Assembly: GCA_018267195.1 (NCBI GenBank)
Contig: JAFDYY010000001.1
Span: 62,001 to 126,000, forward strand
Length of the DNA: 64,000 nt
Direction of reading: 5' to 3'
Origin: Bacteroidota bacterium
Lineage (GTDB): Bacteria; Bacteroidota; Bacteroidia; Cytophagales; Cyclobacteriaceae
Shown here piece by piece: positions 1 to 10,221 of the stretch (position 1 is its first letter; each line of letters starts with the position of its first letter). The notes beneath the pieces were generated by a model that saw only the letters and a program-made list of their open reading frames with translations, was not told the DNA's origin and did not search any database. The position numbers and the translations under genes are program-made.

Positions 1-251
1 TCCTTGCTGGCTTTAAAGCGTGCCACTTTGCGAGCTTTAATTTTAATGGTTGCGCCTGTTTGCGGATTGCGGCCTGTACGTGCGGCTCTCTTGGAAACTG
101 AGAATGTTCCAAAACCTACCAAAATCAGTTTGTTCCCTGACTTCAAGGTTTTAGTAACTCCCTCCATGAAGGACTCCAATGCAGCCGATGCTTGTACTTT
201 TGTAATACCCGCATCTCCTGCAATCTTACTTACCAATTCTGCTTTGTTCAT
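1..251 (-). CDS. HU family DNA-binding protein (3' end cut by window edge)
   Basis: Histone-like HU protein, a small dimeric nucleoid protein that bends DNA. Reading leftwards from the ATG at 251, the protein starts MNKAELVSKIAGDAGITK and contains the family core GFGTFSVSKRAARTGRNPQTG, followed by IKIKARKVARFKASK. The window edge cuts it after about 83 of the usual 90 residues. The beta-arm motif R-N-P-x-T-G is intact. An A/T-rich stretch follows the start on the upstream side. The rightward frame over the same bases is only a shadow. Family assignment is firm; which HU paralogue it is cannot be told. Confidence 0.95.
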   Translation of the reverse strand, partial: MNKAELVSKIAGDAGITKVQASAALESFMEGVTKTLKSGNKLILVGFGTFSVSKRAARTGRNPQTGATIKIKARKVARFKASK

Positions 252-469
252 AGTGATTATTGAATTTGTAGTTTATTTAACTGCCCGCAAATATAGATTC
301 TTTTTTATCTCAACAAATTTTTAACAGGCAACTTTATCAATGTTTTCAGGGCTTCGCACGATTTTAAAAAAGTTATCAACGAAACAAACTTATGCTAACT
401 TATTTATAACAAATGAATTGAATAAGATTTGATTACTTGAAAGATCAAATCATTTCCGCTAATAGAAAA

Positions 470-1513
470 TCATAATGAATTAATATCTATCACAAACCGG
501 TAGCGCACATCGCCTTTCAGCATCCGGGTATATGCTTTCTCAATGTCTTGCATGGCAATTACTTCTACATCGGATGTGATCTCGTGCCTTGCGCAGTAAT
601 CGAGCATTTCTTGTGTCTCTGGTATCCCGCCAATTAATGATCCGGCCAGCGACCGTCTCCCCCCGATCAGATTAAAAGCCTGCACCGGCACGGCTTGTGG
701 CGGAACTCCCACTAACACCATGGTACCGTTGGTTTTCAGCAGACTGAGAAATGAATTATAATCGTGTGTGGCCGAAATGGTATTAAGTATAAAATCGAAA
801 TGACGTTTTACTTTTCGCATTTGCGAATGGTTGGTCGTTACTACAAAGTGGTGAGCCCCCAACCGGTATGCATCGCTTTCTTTTTGGGCCGATGAGCTCA
901 GCACCGTTACCTCTGCTCCCAAAGCTGTCGCAAATTTTACACCCATGTGCCCCAGCCCTCCCAAACCAGCTATGGCTACCCTGTGGCCTGGGCCTATCTT
1001 CCAGTGGCGTAAGGGAGAGTATGTAGTTATGCCTGCACATAGCAATGGCGCCACCCCGGCTAATTTCAATTTTTCTGAAACCTTCAATACAAAAGCTTCG
1101 TCCACTACAATTTTTTTTGAATAGCCTCCATAGGTCGGTGTTTTCCGATCCATTTCATAACCATTGTAGGTAGGAACACTGTGGACTTCACAATACTGCT
1201 CTAACCCTTCTCGGCAGCTGGCACATGTACGACACGAATCTACCAGGCAACCGACAGCAGCAACATCACCTGTCTTAAATTTTTTTACGTGAGATCCTAC
1301 ATAAGATACCCGTCCAACAATTTCATGACCGGGCACCATAGGAAAAATGGAATCGCCCCACTCATTGCGCACCTGGTGAATGTCGGAGTGGCAAACCCCG
1401 CAATATAATATATCTAACTCTACATCGTGCGGCCCAGGTGCTCTACGCTGAAACGTAAAGGGCGATAAGGGAGAAGTTGAATTTTGGGCGGCATACGCTT
1501 TTACTATTGACAT
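470..1513 (-). CDS. Zinc-dependent NAD(P) alcohol dehydrogenase (YahK/cinnamyl-alcohol type)
   Basis: Medium-chain dehydrogenase of 347 residues, normal length for the cinnamyl-alcohol/YahK group, which reduces aldehydes with NADPH. Catalytic zinc ligands are visible: Cys41 in GVCHSD, His63-Glu64 in GHE, and Cys159 in LLCAGITTYSPL. The structural zinc site has Cys94, Cys97, Cys100 and Cys108. The nucleotide fold motif GLGGLG sits at 183-188. No signal peptide, so cytosolic. It stands alone on the minus strand, with the unknown 1569-2279 gene upstream in the same direction. Substrate cannot be read from the sequence; the name rests on family resemblance. Confidence 0.93.
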   Translation of the reverse strand: MSIVKAYAAQNSTSPLSPFTFQRRAPGPHDVELDILYCGVCHSDIHQVRNEWGDSIFPMVPGHEIVGRVSYVGSHVKKFKTGDVAAVGCLVDSCRTCASCREGLEQYCEVHSVPTYNGYEMDRKTPTYGGYSKKIVVDEAFVLKVSEKLKLAGVAPLLCAGITTYSPLRHWKIGPGHRVAIAGLGGLGHMGVKFATALGAEVTVLSSSAQKESDAYRLGAHHFVVTTNHSQMRKVKRHFDFILNTISATHDYNSFLSLLKTNGTMVLVGVPPQAVPVQAFNLIGGRRSLAGSLIGGIPETQEMLDYCARHEITSDVEVIAMQDIEKAYTRMLKGDVRYRFVIDINSL

Positions 1514-1568
1514 AACAATGAGATAAAATTAAGGTCTATCCTTTTTTAAATGTACTTTACTTTTTCTG

Positions 1569-2279
1569 CTATCTGCTTATTTCTTTTACCAACAGGCGTT
1601 TGGCCACGGGCATTAAGGTTGGCTGATACGGAAATTTAAGTTTAGAGATAACTAAGTAAGCATTAGGGCTGGGCAGCTCAGCAAATTGCTGCATCAGATT
1701 ACGTTTAATGCTTTCATAGGTATTTGATAAGTTTTTTTTCACCACTAATAAATGATCGGTTTGAATACTGCGCATAGTTTGATGGCTTTGTTCATAAAGA
1801 GTCATCTGGTACCGGTAAATATTCGTTTCTTTTTCCGGTGGTTGTGTTACAAAAAGATATCCTTCGTTTTTATATAAAGACGAAACCCCAATGGGGGTAA
1901 TTGTGCACTGCGATTCTACGTAATCATAAATAAAAGAACCTTCGTCAAGCGAAGATTTAAACAGTGGCAAGGCATATGCCATCACAAGTTCCAGTTCTTT
2001 CATTACATCGTCATCGGCTATAATTTTTCGATAGTTTATTTCCAAATTTTTTACGCCCTGATCAGATAGTTCCTGAGGAAAAGCTTCTTTCATCAGTGCT
2101 TTATTTTCTTGCACAGAATGTAAATTTCGGTAATGAAATACCAAGTCGGCCAGATAGGGATAGAGTTCTACCTTGGTAAATGACTCGCGCACGGTTTTAA
2201 AATAGGCCAGCAGCAGGTACTTCTTATATTCTAAATCTATGAGGCCTTGCGTTAGCCATTGAGGATCCAATTTTTCCAT
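1569..2279 (-). CDS. Conserved hypothetical protein, 236 aa
   Basis: I do not recognise a named domain. The protein has 236 residues, starts MEKLDPQWLTQGLIDLEYKK and has no signal peptide or membrane segment. Charged and aromatic residues alternate in a way that suggests an alpha-helical N-terminal half (to about residue 110) and a mixed C-terminal half. Base composition and codon use match its neighbours. It looks like the type of lineage-restricted protein common in Cytophagales, but that is an impression, not a match. It lies 55 bases upstream of the alcohol dehydrogenase on the same strand and could share its transcript. Confidence 0.75.
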   Translation of the reverse strand: MEKLDPQWLTQGLIDLEYKKYLLLAYFKTVRESFTKVELYPYLADLVFHYRNLHSVQENKALMKEAFPQELSDQGVKNLEINYRKIIADDDVMKELELVMAYALPLFKSSLDEGSFIYDYVESQCTITPIGVSSLYKNEGYLFVTQPPEKETNIYRYQMTLYEQSHQTMRSIQTDHLLVVKKNLSNTYESIKRNLMQQFAELPSPNAYLVISKLKFPYQPTLMPVAKRLLVKEISR

Positions 2280-2519
2280 TGCATTAAAGTTTACGTGTGA
2301 ATTTAATTCAAAATATTCAATAGATCAGGAACGGAATTGTTGCCAACTAATAAAACAAATAAAATTCCGATGAAAACTCAAAGCCCAATTTTATTGACAG
2401 AATTTCACCTTCCTAAATCTGCCAACTTGCCATAATACACATAGAAAAATGACAGTGAGCCAAGCTAGATCAGCCAAAAAAGGTCTAAAAACTAAAAAAA
2501 GATGGTTTGGCATGAATAT

Positions 2520-2553
2520 CGTTCATTGCGCGAACGTTAAAACACTGTTTAAC
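2520..2553. promoter_or_regulatory. Two inverted repeats upstream of groES (candidate operator)
   Basis: Two dyads lie within 55 bases of the groES start. The first is CGTTC-N7-GAACG at 2520-2536. The second is a perfect GTTAAA-N6-TTTAAC at 2536-2553. The CIRCE element of HrcA-controlled groE operons (TTAGCACTC-N9-GAGTGCTAA) is not present. Either dyad could be a heat-shock operator or a 5' leader hairpin. That role is inferred from position only. Confidence 0.35.
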
Positions 2554-2572
2554 TCAAAACGTAAATCCTACT

Positions 2573-2851
2573 ATGGCAAAAATCAATTTCAAACCCAATG
2601 AAGACAGAGTGCTTGTGGAAGCAGCCCCTGCCGAACAGAAAACCGCTTCCGGCATCATCATTCCGGATACCGCTAAAGAAAAACCTCAACAAGGCAAAGT
2701 AATTGCCGTGGGGGAAGGCCTGAAAGACAAACCGGTAACCGTAAAAGTGGGCGACCATATACTTTATGGTAAATACTCGGGCACCGAAATTACCATTGAT
2801 GGCAAAGAATACCTCATCATGCGCAACTCCGATATATTCGGCACTATTTAA
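2573..2851 (+). CDS. groES: Co-chaperonin GroES (Hsp10)
   Basis: Ten-kilodalton co-chaperonin of 92 residues that caps the GroEL ring during ATP-driven folding in the cytosol. It begins [20 protein letters not shown] and carries the mobile loop (about residues 17-32, with the hydrophobic tip GIIIPDTA) and the family pattern [14 protein letters not shown]. Length is normal. groEL follows 39 bases downstream, so the pair forms the usual groESL operon. Regulation is probably through the inverted repeats just upstream, since no CIRCE element is seen. Confidence 0.98.
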   Translation: MAKINFKPNEDRVLVEAAPAEQKTASGIIIPDTAKEKPQQGKVIAVGEGLKDKPVTVKVGDHILYGKYSGTEITIDGKEYLIMRNSDIFGTI

Positions 2852-2863
2852 TCAAACAACTAA

Positions 2864-4519
<1,656 letters not shown>

Positions 4520-4540
4520 TTCATTCTTACTCAAGCAAAA

Positions 4541-4572
4541 AGGCTTCCCCAAACGGGAAGTCTTTTTTTTTT
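4541..4572 (+). terminator. Intrinsic terminator after groEL
   Basis: A stem GGCTTCCC / GGGAAGTC (one G-U pair) with a five-base loop is followed by a run of about ten T. It lies 22 bases after the groEL stop codon and closes the groESL operon. Confidence 0.9.
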
Positions 4573-4579
4573 ACTTTTG
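4572..4579 (+). promoter_or_regulatory. Candidate Bacteroidota -7 box (TACTTTTG)
   Basis: TACTTTTG matches the Bacteroidota -7 consensus TAnnTTTG. It follows the groEL terminator and sits 21 bases upstream of the ATG at 4601, which supports that ATG as the start of the TerB-like gene. No clear -33 TTTG was found. Confidence 0.4.
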
Positions 4580-4600
4580 CTCTGCACAAACAATTCCGTC

Positions 4601-4981
4601 ATGGTACTGCATTCAAATTTTCCCGATTTTATACTATTCCTTTACATCCACATGGCGTTGGCCGATGGTTATCTTCACCCCAGCGAAGAGCAGGTGATCT
4701 TGGAAAAAATGAGGAAATTATATCCTGACGAAACCGATCGAAAAAGAAAATTTGCCACGGCCGTAGCCGAATACCACGCCTTAGATAAATCTTTGGCACT
4801 GACTGTAATCTACGATACATTTAAAAAATTTGATTCGGTTAAGTTCGCCCAGAAATACAAAATCTATACAGAAATGTACGATATCGTAAATGCCGATGGA
4901 AAGGTGGAAGAATCTGAAAAAGCCGCTTTGGAAAAATTAAAAGAAATCATTGATATCGATGCCCAAATCAGGCAGTCATAA
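4601..4981 (+). CDS. TerB-like (tellurite resistance/DjlA N-terminal type) protein
   Basis: Small helical protein of 126 residues with two related segments, ALADGYLHPSEEQVI near the N-terminus and NADGKVEESEKAALEKLKEI near the C-terminus. The acidic DG-x(4)-E pattern in both is the hallmark of TerB-like domains, which bind divalent metal. No signal peptide, so cytosolic. The longer frame opens with a TTG at 4577, but that TTG overlaps the probable -7 promoter box, so the ATG at 4601 is preferred. It is not in a ter cluster, so tellurite resistance should not be inferred; the true role is unknown. Confidence 0.85.
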   Translation: MVLHSNFPDFILFLYIHMALADGYLHPSEEQVILEKMRKLYPDETDRKRKFATAVAEYHALDKSLALTVIYDTFKKFDSVKFAQKYKIYTEMYDIVNADGKVEESEKAALEKLKEIIDIDAQIRQS

Positions 4982-5071
4982 AAATTATTACGCTTTTATT
5001 ACCCTACCATTTTCGTTTCTAAAGCAAAATTAAATTGTCTTTTTTTAATCGAAATAAAATAATATAAATTA

Positions 5072-5095
5072 TTGATAATCAGTAATTAATACGGT
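5072..5095 (+). promoter_or_regulatory. TTGATAATCAGT element upstream of aconitase
   Basis: TTGATAATCAGTAATTAATACG lies about 115 bases before the aconitase start. The same core recurs upstream of dnaE (14025) and yceI (44770). The core TTGAT-A-ATCA is nearly palindromic. The function is unknown; a regulator site or promoter element is inferred. Confidence 0.4.
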
Positions 5096-5189
5096 TAATA
5101 AATTTACATAGCTTGATATGAATTAAAAACGTGAATCAATCAATGATATAAATTATTAGTTTAGCACCCAAACCTTATCACACAACCTT

Positions 5190-7631
5190 ATGGCATTTGA
5201 TTTAGATATGATTAAAAAGCTTTATGCCGCCATTCCGGGCCGCCTTGCTAAAGCGAAAAAATTGGTAAAAAGACCGCTCACTCTTTCAGAAAAAATATTG
5301 TACTCCCACCTTCATACAGACCAAAAGTTAGAAGACTTTGTTCGGGGTAAATCATACGTTGATTTTGCACCCGATCGGGTGGCTATGCAAGATGCTACTG
5401 CTCAGATGGCACTACTCCAGTTTATGTCTGCCGGCAGGCCCAAAGTAGCAGTACCTTCTACGGTGCATTGCGATCATTTAATTATGGCTAAAGTAGGTGC
5501 ACAAGATGATTTAAAATCAGCTACATCAGAAAGTAAAGAAGTCTATGATTTTCTCGCCTCTGTTTCAAACAAATACGGTATTGGTTTTTGGAAACCAGGA
5601 GCCGGCATCATTCACCAAGTGGTGTTAGAGAACTATGCGTTCCCAGGAGGCATGATGATTGGCACAGACTCGCATACCGTAAATGCCGGTGGATTGGGAA
5701 TGGTCGCTATTGGTGTAGGCGGTGCCGATGCCGTAGATGTAATGAGCGGCATGGCTTGGGAGTTAAAGTTTCCTAAACTGATAGGTGTAAAACTAACGGG
5801 AAAACTAAACGGCTGGTCATCGCCAAAAGATGTAATATTAAAAGTGGCAGGCATTCTTACCGTAAAAGGCGGAACAGGCGCCATTGTAGAGTATTTTGGA
5901 GAGGGAGCCACCTCTATGAGCTGTACCGGCAAAGGCACTATTTGCAACATGGGGGCCGAAATTGGGGCCACTACCTCTACGTTTGCCTACGACAGTTCTA
6001 TGGAACGTTATCTCAATGCCACAGGTCGGGCCGAAGTAGCAAAAATGGCCAACAAAATTAAAGAACATCTCACGGCCGACCCAGAAGTATATAGAACTCC
6101 TGAAAAATATTTTGATCAGGTTATTGAAATTAATCTCTCTGAATTGGAGCCCCACCTAAATGGCCCGTTTACTCCCGATCTGGCTACACCCATATCAAAA
6201 ATGAAAGAAGAAGCCGCCAAAAACGGATGGCCTACCAAAGTGGAGGTGGGGTTGATCGGCTCCTGCACAAATTCTTCGTACGAAGATATTTCCCGTGCCG
6301 CTAGTTTGGCTCGCCAGGTAGCTTCTAAAGGATTAAAAACAAAGGCCGTTTTTACAATCACACCCGGGTCGGAGCAAGTAAGATACACCATTGAGCGAGA
6401 TGGCTTTATCGATACTTTCAACAAAATAGGAGCTAAAGTATTTGCCAATGCCTGCGGCCCTTGTATCGGTATGTGGGCACGTGTGGGGGCCGATCGGAAA
6501 GAAAAAAATACAATTGTACATTCCTTTAATCGTAATTTCCAATCACGTAACGATGGCAACCCTAATACGTTTGCCTTTGTAGGCTCCCCTGAGTTAGTAA
6601 CCGCTATAGCCATTGCCGGAGATTTGGGATTTAACCCGCTTACCGATACGTTAGTAAACGAACAAGGACAAACCGTAAAACTCGATCCACCGTCTGGAGA
6701 TGAACTTCCTAAAAAAGGTTTTGATGTAAAAGACCCCGGCTATCAGGCACCTGCCAAAGATGGAAGCAAGGTAGAAGTAAGGGTCGATTCCAACTCCGAT
6801 CGCTTGCAGTTGCTCGAGCCATTTAAAGCATGGGAGGGAAAAGACCTGACGCGCTTACGTTTGCTGATTAAGGCTAAAGGAAAATGTACTACAGACCATA
6901 TTTCGATGGCCGGCAAATGGCTTAAGTACCGTGGCCATCTAGATAACATCTCTAATAACTTATTGATCGGTGCTACGAATAATTTTAATGAGGCTATTAA
7001 TAGTGTACGCAATGGGCTTACCGGGCATTACGATGAAGTTCCTAAAGTACAACGAGCCTACAAAGCAGTAGGTATCGGTTCGATTGTGGTGGGCGATGAA
7101 AACTATGGAGAAGGCTCATCGCGCGAGCATGCCGCCATGGAGCCTCGCCACCTTGGCGTACGGGCCATTCTGGTAAAATCGTTTGCCCGTATTCACGAAA
7201 CCAACTTAAAAAAACAGGGCATGCTGGCACTTACATTTGCCAATAAAGCCGACTATGACAAAATTCGCGAAGATGATATTTTTGATATCAAAGGATTAAC
7301 AACGTTTGCACCCGATAAACCACTAACGGTTATTATCCACCATAGCGATGGAAAAATAGAAGAAATACAAGCCAACCACACCTATAATAAAAACCAGATC
7401 GAATGGTTTAAGGCAGGTTCGGCCCTCAATGCCATGGGAAAAGCAACTTCAAAACCCATAGCTAAATCCCCTGCCAAGAAGATCACTAAAAAGGCAGCAA
7501 AAAAAGGAACCAAAAAAGTGGCGAAGAAACCGGCAAAGCCTACTCAGAAAAAAGTAGTTAAGAAAATGGCCGTAAAAAAATCAATTCAAAAAAAGAGTAA
7601 AAAAACGACTAAGAAAAAAAGCAAACGATAG
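5190..7631 (+). CDS. acn: Aconitate hydratase with lysine-rich C-terminal tail
   Basis: TCA-cycle enzyme converting citrate to isocitrate through a [4Fe-4S] cluster; mitochondrial-type aconitase. Cluster cysteines are visible at Cys359 ([10 protein letters not shown]), Cys422 and Cys425 (ACGPCIGMW). The swivel-domain motif [14 protein letters not shown] is intact. Normal family length is about 750-760 residues, but this protein has 813. From about residue 751 it continues into a tail of roughly 63 residues built from repeated KK pairs with A, T, P and S, holding about 28 lysines and no acidic residue. The reading frame is continuous, so this is not a frameshift. It stands as a single gene with its own terminator. 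Confidence 0.97.
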   Translation: MAFDLDMIKKLYAAIPGRLAKAKKLVKRPLTLSEKILYSHLHTDQKLEDFVRGKSYVDFAPDRVAMQDATAQMALLQFMSAGRPKVAVPSTVHCDHLIMAKVGAQDDLKSATSESKEVYDFLASVSNKYGIGFWKPGAGIIHQVVLENYAFPGGMMIGTDSHTVNAGGLGMVAIGVGGADAVDVMSGMAWELKFPKLIGVKLTGKLNGWSSPKDVILKVAGILTVKGGTGAIVEYFGEGATSMSCTGKGTICNMGAEIGATTSTFAYDSSMERYLNATGRAEVAKMANKIKEHLTADPEVYRTPEKYFDQVIEINLSELEPHLNGPFTPDLATPISKMKEEAAKNGWPTKVEVGLIGSCTNSSYEDISRAASLARQVASKGLKTKAVFTITPGSEQVRYTIERDGFIDTFNKIGAKVFANACGPCIGMWARVGADRKEKNTIVHSFNRNFQSRNDGNPNTFAFVGSPELVTAIAIAGDLGFNPLTDTLVNEQGQTVKLDPPSGDELPKKGFDVKDPGYQAPAKDGSKVEVRVDSNSDRLQLLEPFKAWEGKDLTRLRLLIKAKGKCTTDHISMAGKWLKYRGHLDNISNNLLIGATNNFNEAINSVRNGLTGHYDEVPKVQRAYKAVGIGSIVVGDENYGEGSSREHAAMEPRHLGVRAILVKSFARIHETNLKKQGMLALTFANKADYDKIREDDIFDIKGLTTFAPDKPLTVIIHHSDGKIEEIQANHTYNKNQIEWFKAGSALNAMGKATSKPIAKSPAKKITKKAAKKGTKKVAKKPAKPTQKKVVKKMAVKKSIQKKSKKTTKKKSKR

Positions 7632-7656
7632 GTTAATGCTTACGCAATTTTTTTAG

Positions 7657-7687
7657 GAACCGGCTAAGTCCGGTTCTTATTTTTTTA
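7657..7687 (+). terminator. Intrinsic terminator after aconitase
   Basis: Perfect 7-bp stem GAACCGG / CCGGTTC with a six-base loop, followed by TTATTTTTTTA. It lies 25 bases after the aconitase stop and abuts the pth stop codon. The T-run is on the plus strand only. Confidence 0.88.
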
Positions 7688-8252
7688 TCGGTGAGGTATT
7701 AAAATGGTTCATGGTTCGTTCCGCACCGATCGTGCAAAAAGAAAGAATTATTTCCTCTGCCTTATCCATGATTGATGGTAAAACTTCAAATTCGGAAGAA
7801 GAAAAATTTCCCAACACATAATCTACTTGTTGGCCCTTTGCATACTCGCTCCCAATGCCTAATCTCAAACGGGCATAGTCTTGTCCTCCCAGTACTGTCT
7901 CTATATTTTTTAATCCGTTATGGCCAGCAGAACTTCCTTTGGTGCGCATCCGCCAAGAGCCAAAAGGCAAGGCAATATCATCTACCACTACTAAGAGATT
8001 TTCTTTTAAAATTTTTAAATCCTGCATCCAGTAGGCTACAGCTTTCCCACTTAAATTCATATATGTATTGGGCTTGATGAAGTGAATAACCCTTCCTTTA
8101 TATTTCAGTTCTGCCTTATCGGCCAGGCGTTCTATGCGAAAAGAAATTTGGTTATTGCCTGCGATCCGGTCGAGTGTTAAAAAACCAATATTGTGCCGCG
8201 TTAATTCGTATTCTGCGCCTATGTTGCCCAAGCCTACTATCAGGTATTTCAT
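7677..8252 (-). CDS. pth: Peptidyl-tRNA hydrolase
   Basis: Essential enzyme that frees tRNA from prematurely released peptidyl-tRNA; 191 residues, usual length. It begins MKYLIVGLGNIGAEYELTRHN, giving the conserved Asn10 and catalytic His20. The NTYMNLSGKAV substrate loop and the VVDDIALPFG motif with its catalytic-dyad Asp are present, as is GSSAGHNGLKNIE. It lies downstream of rplY in the familiar prs-rplY-pth order. A strong hairpin at 8308-8343 separates it from rplY, so it probably has its own promoter or depends on readthrough. Confidence 0.97.
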   Translation of the reverse strand: MKYLIVGLGNIGAEYELTRHNIGFLTLDRIAGNNQISFRIERLADKAELKYKGRVIHFIKPNTYMNLSGKAVAYWMQDLKILKENLLVVVDDIALPFGSWRMRTKGSSAGHNGLKNIETVLGGQDYARLRLGIGSEYAKGQQVDYVLGNFSSSEFEVLPSIMDKAEEIILSFCTIGAERTMNHFNTSPIKK

Positions 8253-8307
8253 CTGATCTCAAAGATAATAAGCTCCTTTCGTTAGGAAGGATAAAAATTT
8301 TAAAATA

Positions 8308-8347
8308 AAAAATCCCGAACGGAGTACCGAACGGGATTTTTTTGTGT
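8308..8347 (-). terminator. Intrinsic terminator after rplY, likely bidirectional
   Basis: Stem AATCCCG / CGGGATT with further inner pairing (CGG/CCG) is flanked by an A-run on the left and a T-run on the right. In the leftward direction it lies 9-10 bases after the rplY stop and is followed by TTTTTTATTTTA. It would also stop rightward transcripts. Confidence 0.85.
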
Positions 8348-8355
8348 TGAAAAAA

Positions 8356-9042
8356 TTATTTTTTCTTTTCGTCTTTTTTAGGAGCTTCTGCTTTTTTTGC
8401 ATCTCCTCCGGCAGGAGCCGCTCCAGCCGCAGTTGTAGCAGCGGGTGCAGCACCTTCGGCAGGTGTTGCGGCAGCGGCTGTTTCTTCAACCAGTTTGGCA
8501 GCACGAGGCACCTCTACCGAAGCAATGGCCGCTTGCTTAGGATCTAAAAATTCAAGATTAGGAACATTCATGTCCACCACCTTAATAGCATGGTGAAAAT
8601 CTAAATCCGAGCAATCTATATCAATGTGGTCGGGCATGTCTTTCGGCAAAGCTGACACCTTCAGTGCCGCACGTTTTCTTACCAACAAACCACCTTTTTC
8701 TACTCCTTTCGGTTTACCTACCAACCGTACCGGAATTTGCATTTTAATTTTACGGTCTTCACTGATACGCAAAAAATCAATATGCAAAATAATTTCGCTT
8801 ACCGGATGAAATTGGATTTCCTGCATAATGGCCTGGCACTCTTCTCCTTCAATATTCAAGTGAACAAAATGTGCTTCATTCGTGTACACTAAATCGCGAA
8901 ACAATATTACCGGAGCATAGAAATGCACCTGTGAATCGCCTCCGTACAGCACACACGGCACTTGACCTTCTTCTCTTACTTTGCGAGCGTCAATTTTGCC
9001 GAGATTTGCTCTTCGATACCCTATAATCTCAACTGTTTTCAT
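8356..9042 (-). CDS. rplY: Ribosomal protein bL25 (Ctc type) with Ala/Pro-rich tail
   Basis: 5S rRNA-binding protein of the large ribosomal subunit, long Ctc/TL5 form of 228 residues. The L25 domain covers about residues 1-92 (MKTVEIIGYRRANLGKIDAR, later IQFHPVSEIILHIDFLRI). The beta-domain follows (VRLVGKPKGVEKGGLL, LDPKQAAIASVEVPR). From about residue 180 the protein is low-complexity Ala/Pro/Gly and ends in AEAPKKDEKKK. Such tails are frequent in Bacteroidota L25. It is 34 bases downstream of prs and very likely cotranscribed with it. Confidence 0.96.
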   Translation of the reverse strand: MKTVEIIGYRRANLGKIDARKVREEGQVPCVLYGGDSQVHFYAPVILFRDLVYTNEAHFVHLNIEGEECQAIMQEIQFHPVSEIILHIDFLRISEDRKIKMQIPVRLVGKPKGVEKGGLLVRKRAALKVSALPKDMPDHIDIDCSDLDFHHAIKVVDMNVPNLEFLDPKQAAIASVEVPRAAKLVEETAAAATPAEGAAPAATTAAGAAPAGGDAKKAEAPKKDEKKK

Positions 9043-9076
9043 AATAAATAAAATTTAAAGTTATACAAATAAAAAA

Positions 9077-10006
9077 TCAAAGCTTGATGAAAAGTGAACT
9101 GATGGATTCGTGATCGTGAATTTTCCGGATCGCCTTAGCAAAGAGATCAGAGACAGTAAGCACTTTTATTTTTGCGGATACCCCCTTTAGCGGAATAGTA
9201 TCTGTTACCACAATTTCTTCTAATTCAGAATTATTAATGTTATCGTACGCTTTACCTGATAAAACGGGGTGTGTACACACGGCACGTACCGATTTAGCTC
9301 CTTTCTCTTTTAATAAAGAAGCCGCTTTACAGATGGTACCGGCTGTATCCACCAGATCATCTACTAAAATAACATCTTTGCCCTCTACTTCACCAATTAA
9401 GCGCATGCTTTCAATTTTGTTGGCTTCTTTCCGGTGTTTATCGCAAACGGCTAAATCAGCATCAAAAAACTTGGCAAAGCTACGGGCTCTTTTTATTCCT
9501 CCTACGTCAGGCGAAGCAAACATAATGTTTTCCAGACGAAGGGATTTTAAGTAGGGAACAAAAATAAAATTACCATCCAGGTGATCAACCGGAATATCAA
9601 AAAAGCCCTGTATCTGATCCGCATGCAAATCGCATGTCATGATCCGGTCAGCTCCGGCAGCAGAAATCAAATTAGCAATCAGTTTAGCCGCAATGGCTAC
9701 CCGCGGCTTGTCTTTACGGTCTTGGCGGGCATAGCCAAAGTAAGGAATGATGACGTTTACGTTTTCAGCACTGGCTCTGCGGGCGGCATCAATCATCAAC
9801 AACAATTCCATAAAATTGTCTGATGGAGCAAAAGTAGATTGCACTAAAAAAACATCGTGGCCGCGCACTGATTCGGAAATATAGGGCGACATCTCGCCAT
9901 CGCTGAAATGCTGGTAATTTACTTTGCCCAATGTTTCCCCATAGGCATAAGCTATTTTCTCAGCCAAATAGGTAGTAGCACTTCCCGAAAAAATTTTTAC
10001 CGCCAT
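9077..10006 (-). CDS. prs: Ribose-phosphate pyrophosphokinase (PRPP synthetase)
   Basis: Makes PRPP from ribose 5-phosphate and ATP for nucleotide, His and Trp synthesis. 309 residues, class I length. The motif TCDLHADQIQGFFDIPVDHL and the PRPP-binding signature VDDLVDTAGT are intact, as is the flexible loop around DKHRKE. It is a cytosolic hexamer in the known family. It heads a leftward prs-rplY unit and lies just downstream of tRNA-Gln. Confidence 0.98.
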   Translation of the reverse strand: MAVKIFSGSATTYLAEKIAYAYGETLGKVNYQHFSDGEMSPYISESVRGHDVFLVQSTFAPSDNFMELLLMIDAARRASAENVNVIIPYFGYARQDRKDKPRVAIAAKLIANLISAAGADRIMTCDLHADQIQGFFDIPVDHLDGNFIFVPYLKSLRLENIMFASPDVGGIKRARSFAKFFDADLAVCDKHRKEANKIESMRLIGEVEGKDVILVDDLVDTAGTICKAASLLKEKGAKSVRAVCTHPVLSGKAYDNINNSELEEIVVTDTIPLKGVSAKIKVLTVSDLFAKAIRKIHDHESISSLFIKL

Positions 10007-10021
10007 GATTTACAAAACACA

Positions 10022-10038
10022 AACCCGCACGGGCGGGT
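10022..10038 (-). terminator. Hairpin downstream of tRNA-Gln, weak terminator
   Basis: On the minus strand AACCCGC-N3-GCGGGTT forms a 7-bp stem followed by TGTGTTTTGT. It lies between the tRNA 3' end and the prs start. It could end the tRNA transcript, but the U-tract is broken, so it is only a candidate. Confidence 0.5.
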
Positions 10039-10045
10039 TGATTAT

Positions 10046-10119
10046 TGGTTGTCCCGCTAGGACTCGAACCTAGAAAGGCAGAATCAAAATCTGCAGTGTT
10101 GCCATTACACCACGGGACA
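10046..10119 (-). tRNA. tRNA-Gln, anticodon TTG, CCA encoded
   Basis: On the minus strand a cloverleaf folds with acceptor stem TGTCCCG / CGGGACA, the D-loop GGTGTAATGGCAACAC, and anticodon loop TTTTGAT, which gives anticodon TTG (reads CAA). The T-arm is CTAGG-TTCGAGT-CCTAG. The discriminator base is A and the 3' CCA is encoded. The U1-A72 closing pair is typical of glutamine tRNAs. Confidence 0.95.
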
Positions 10120-10221
10120 ATAACCCCCAAATCTTAAAATTTGGAGCGCAAAGGTAGGATTATTTTTGAAATAGGGAAATATCCTTTTTTGTTAATCTGT
10201 AATAATCAGCAGGCTTGAAGG

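Noticed and set aside
4..324. 106-residue rightward frame at the window start
   Set aside because: It is the antisense shadow of the HU gene, whose minus-strand translation matches the family closely.
2370..2435. 21-codon ATG frame before groES
   Set aside because: Too short, no following terminator or codon bias that would make it a leader peptide.
5190..7631. Frameshift fusion as the cause of the aconitase tail
   Set aside because: The frame runs without break from the enzyme into the tail, and the tail has regular KK spacing unlike out-of-frame sequence.
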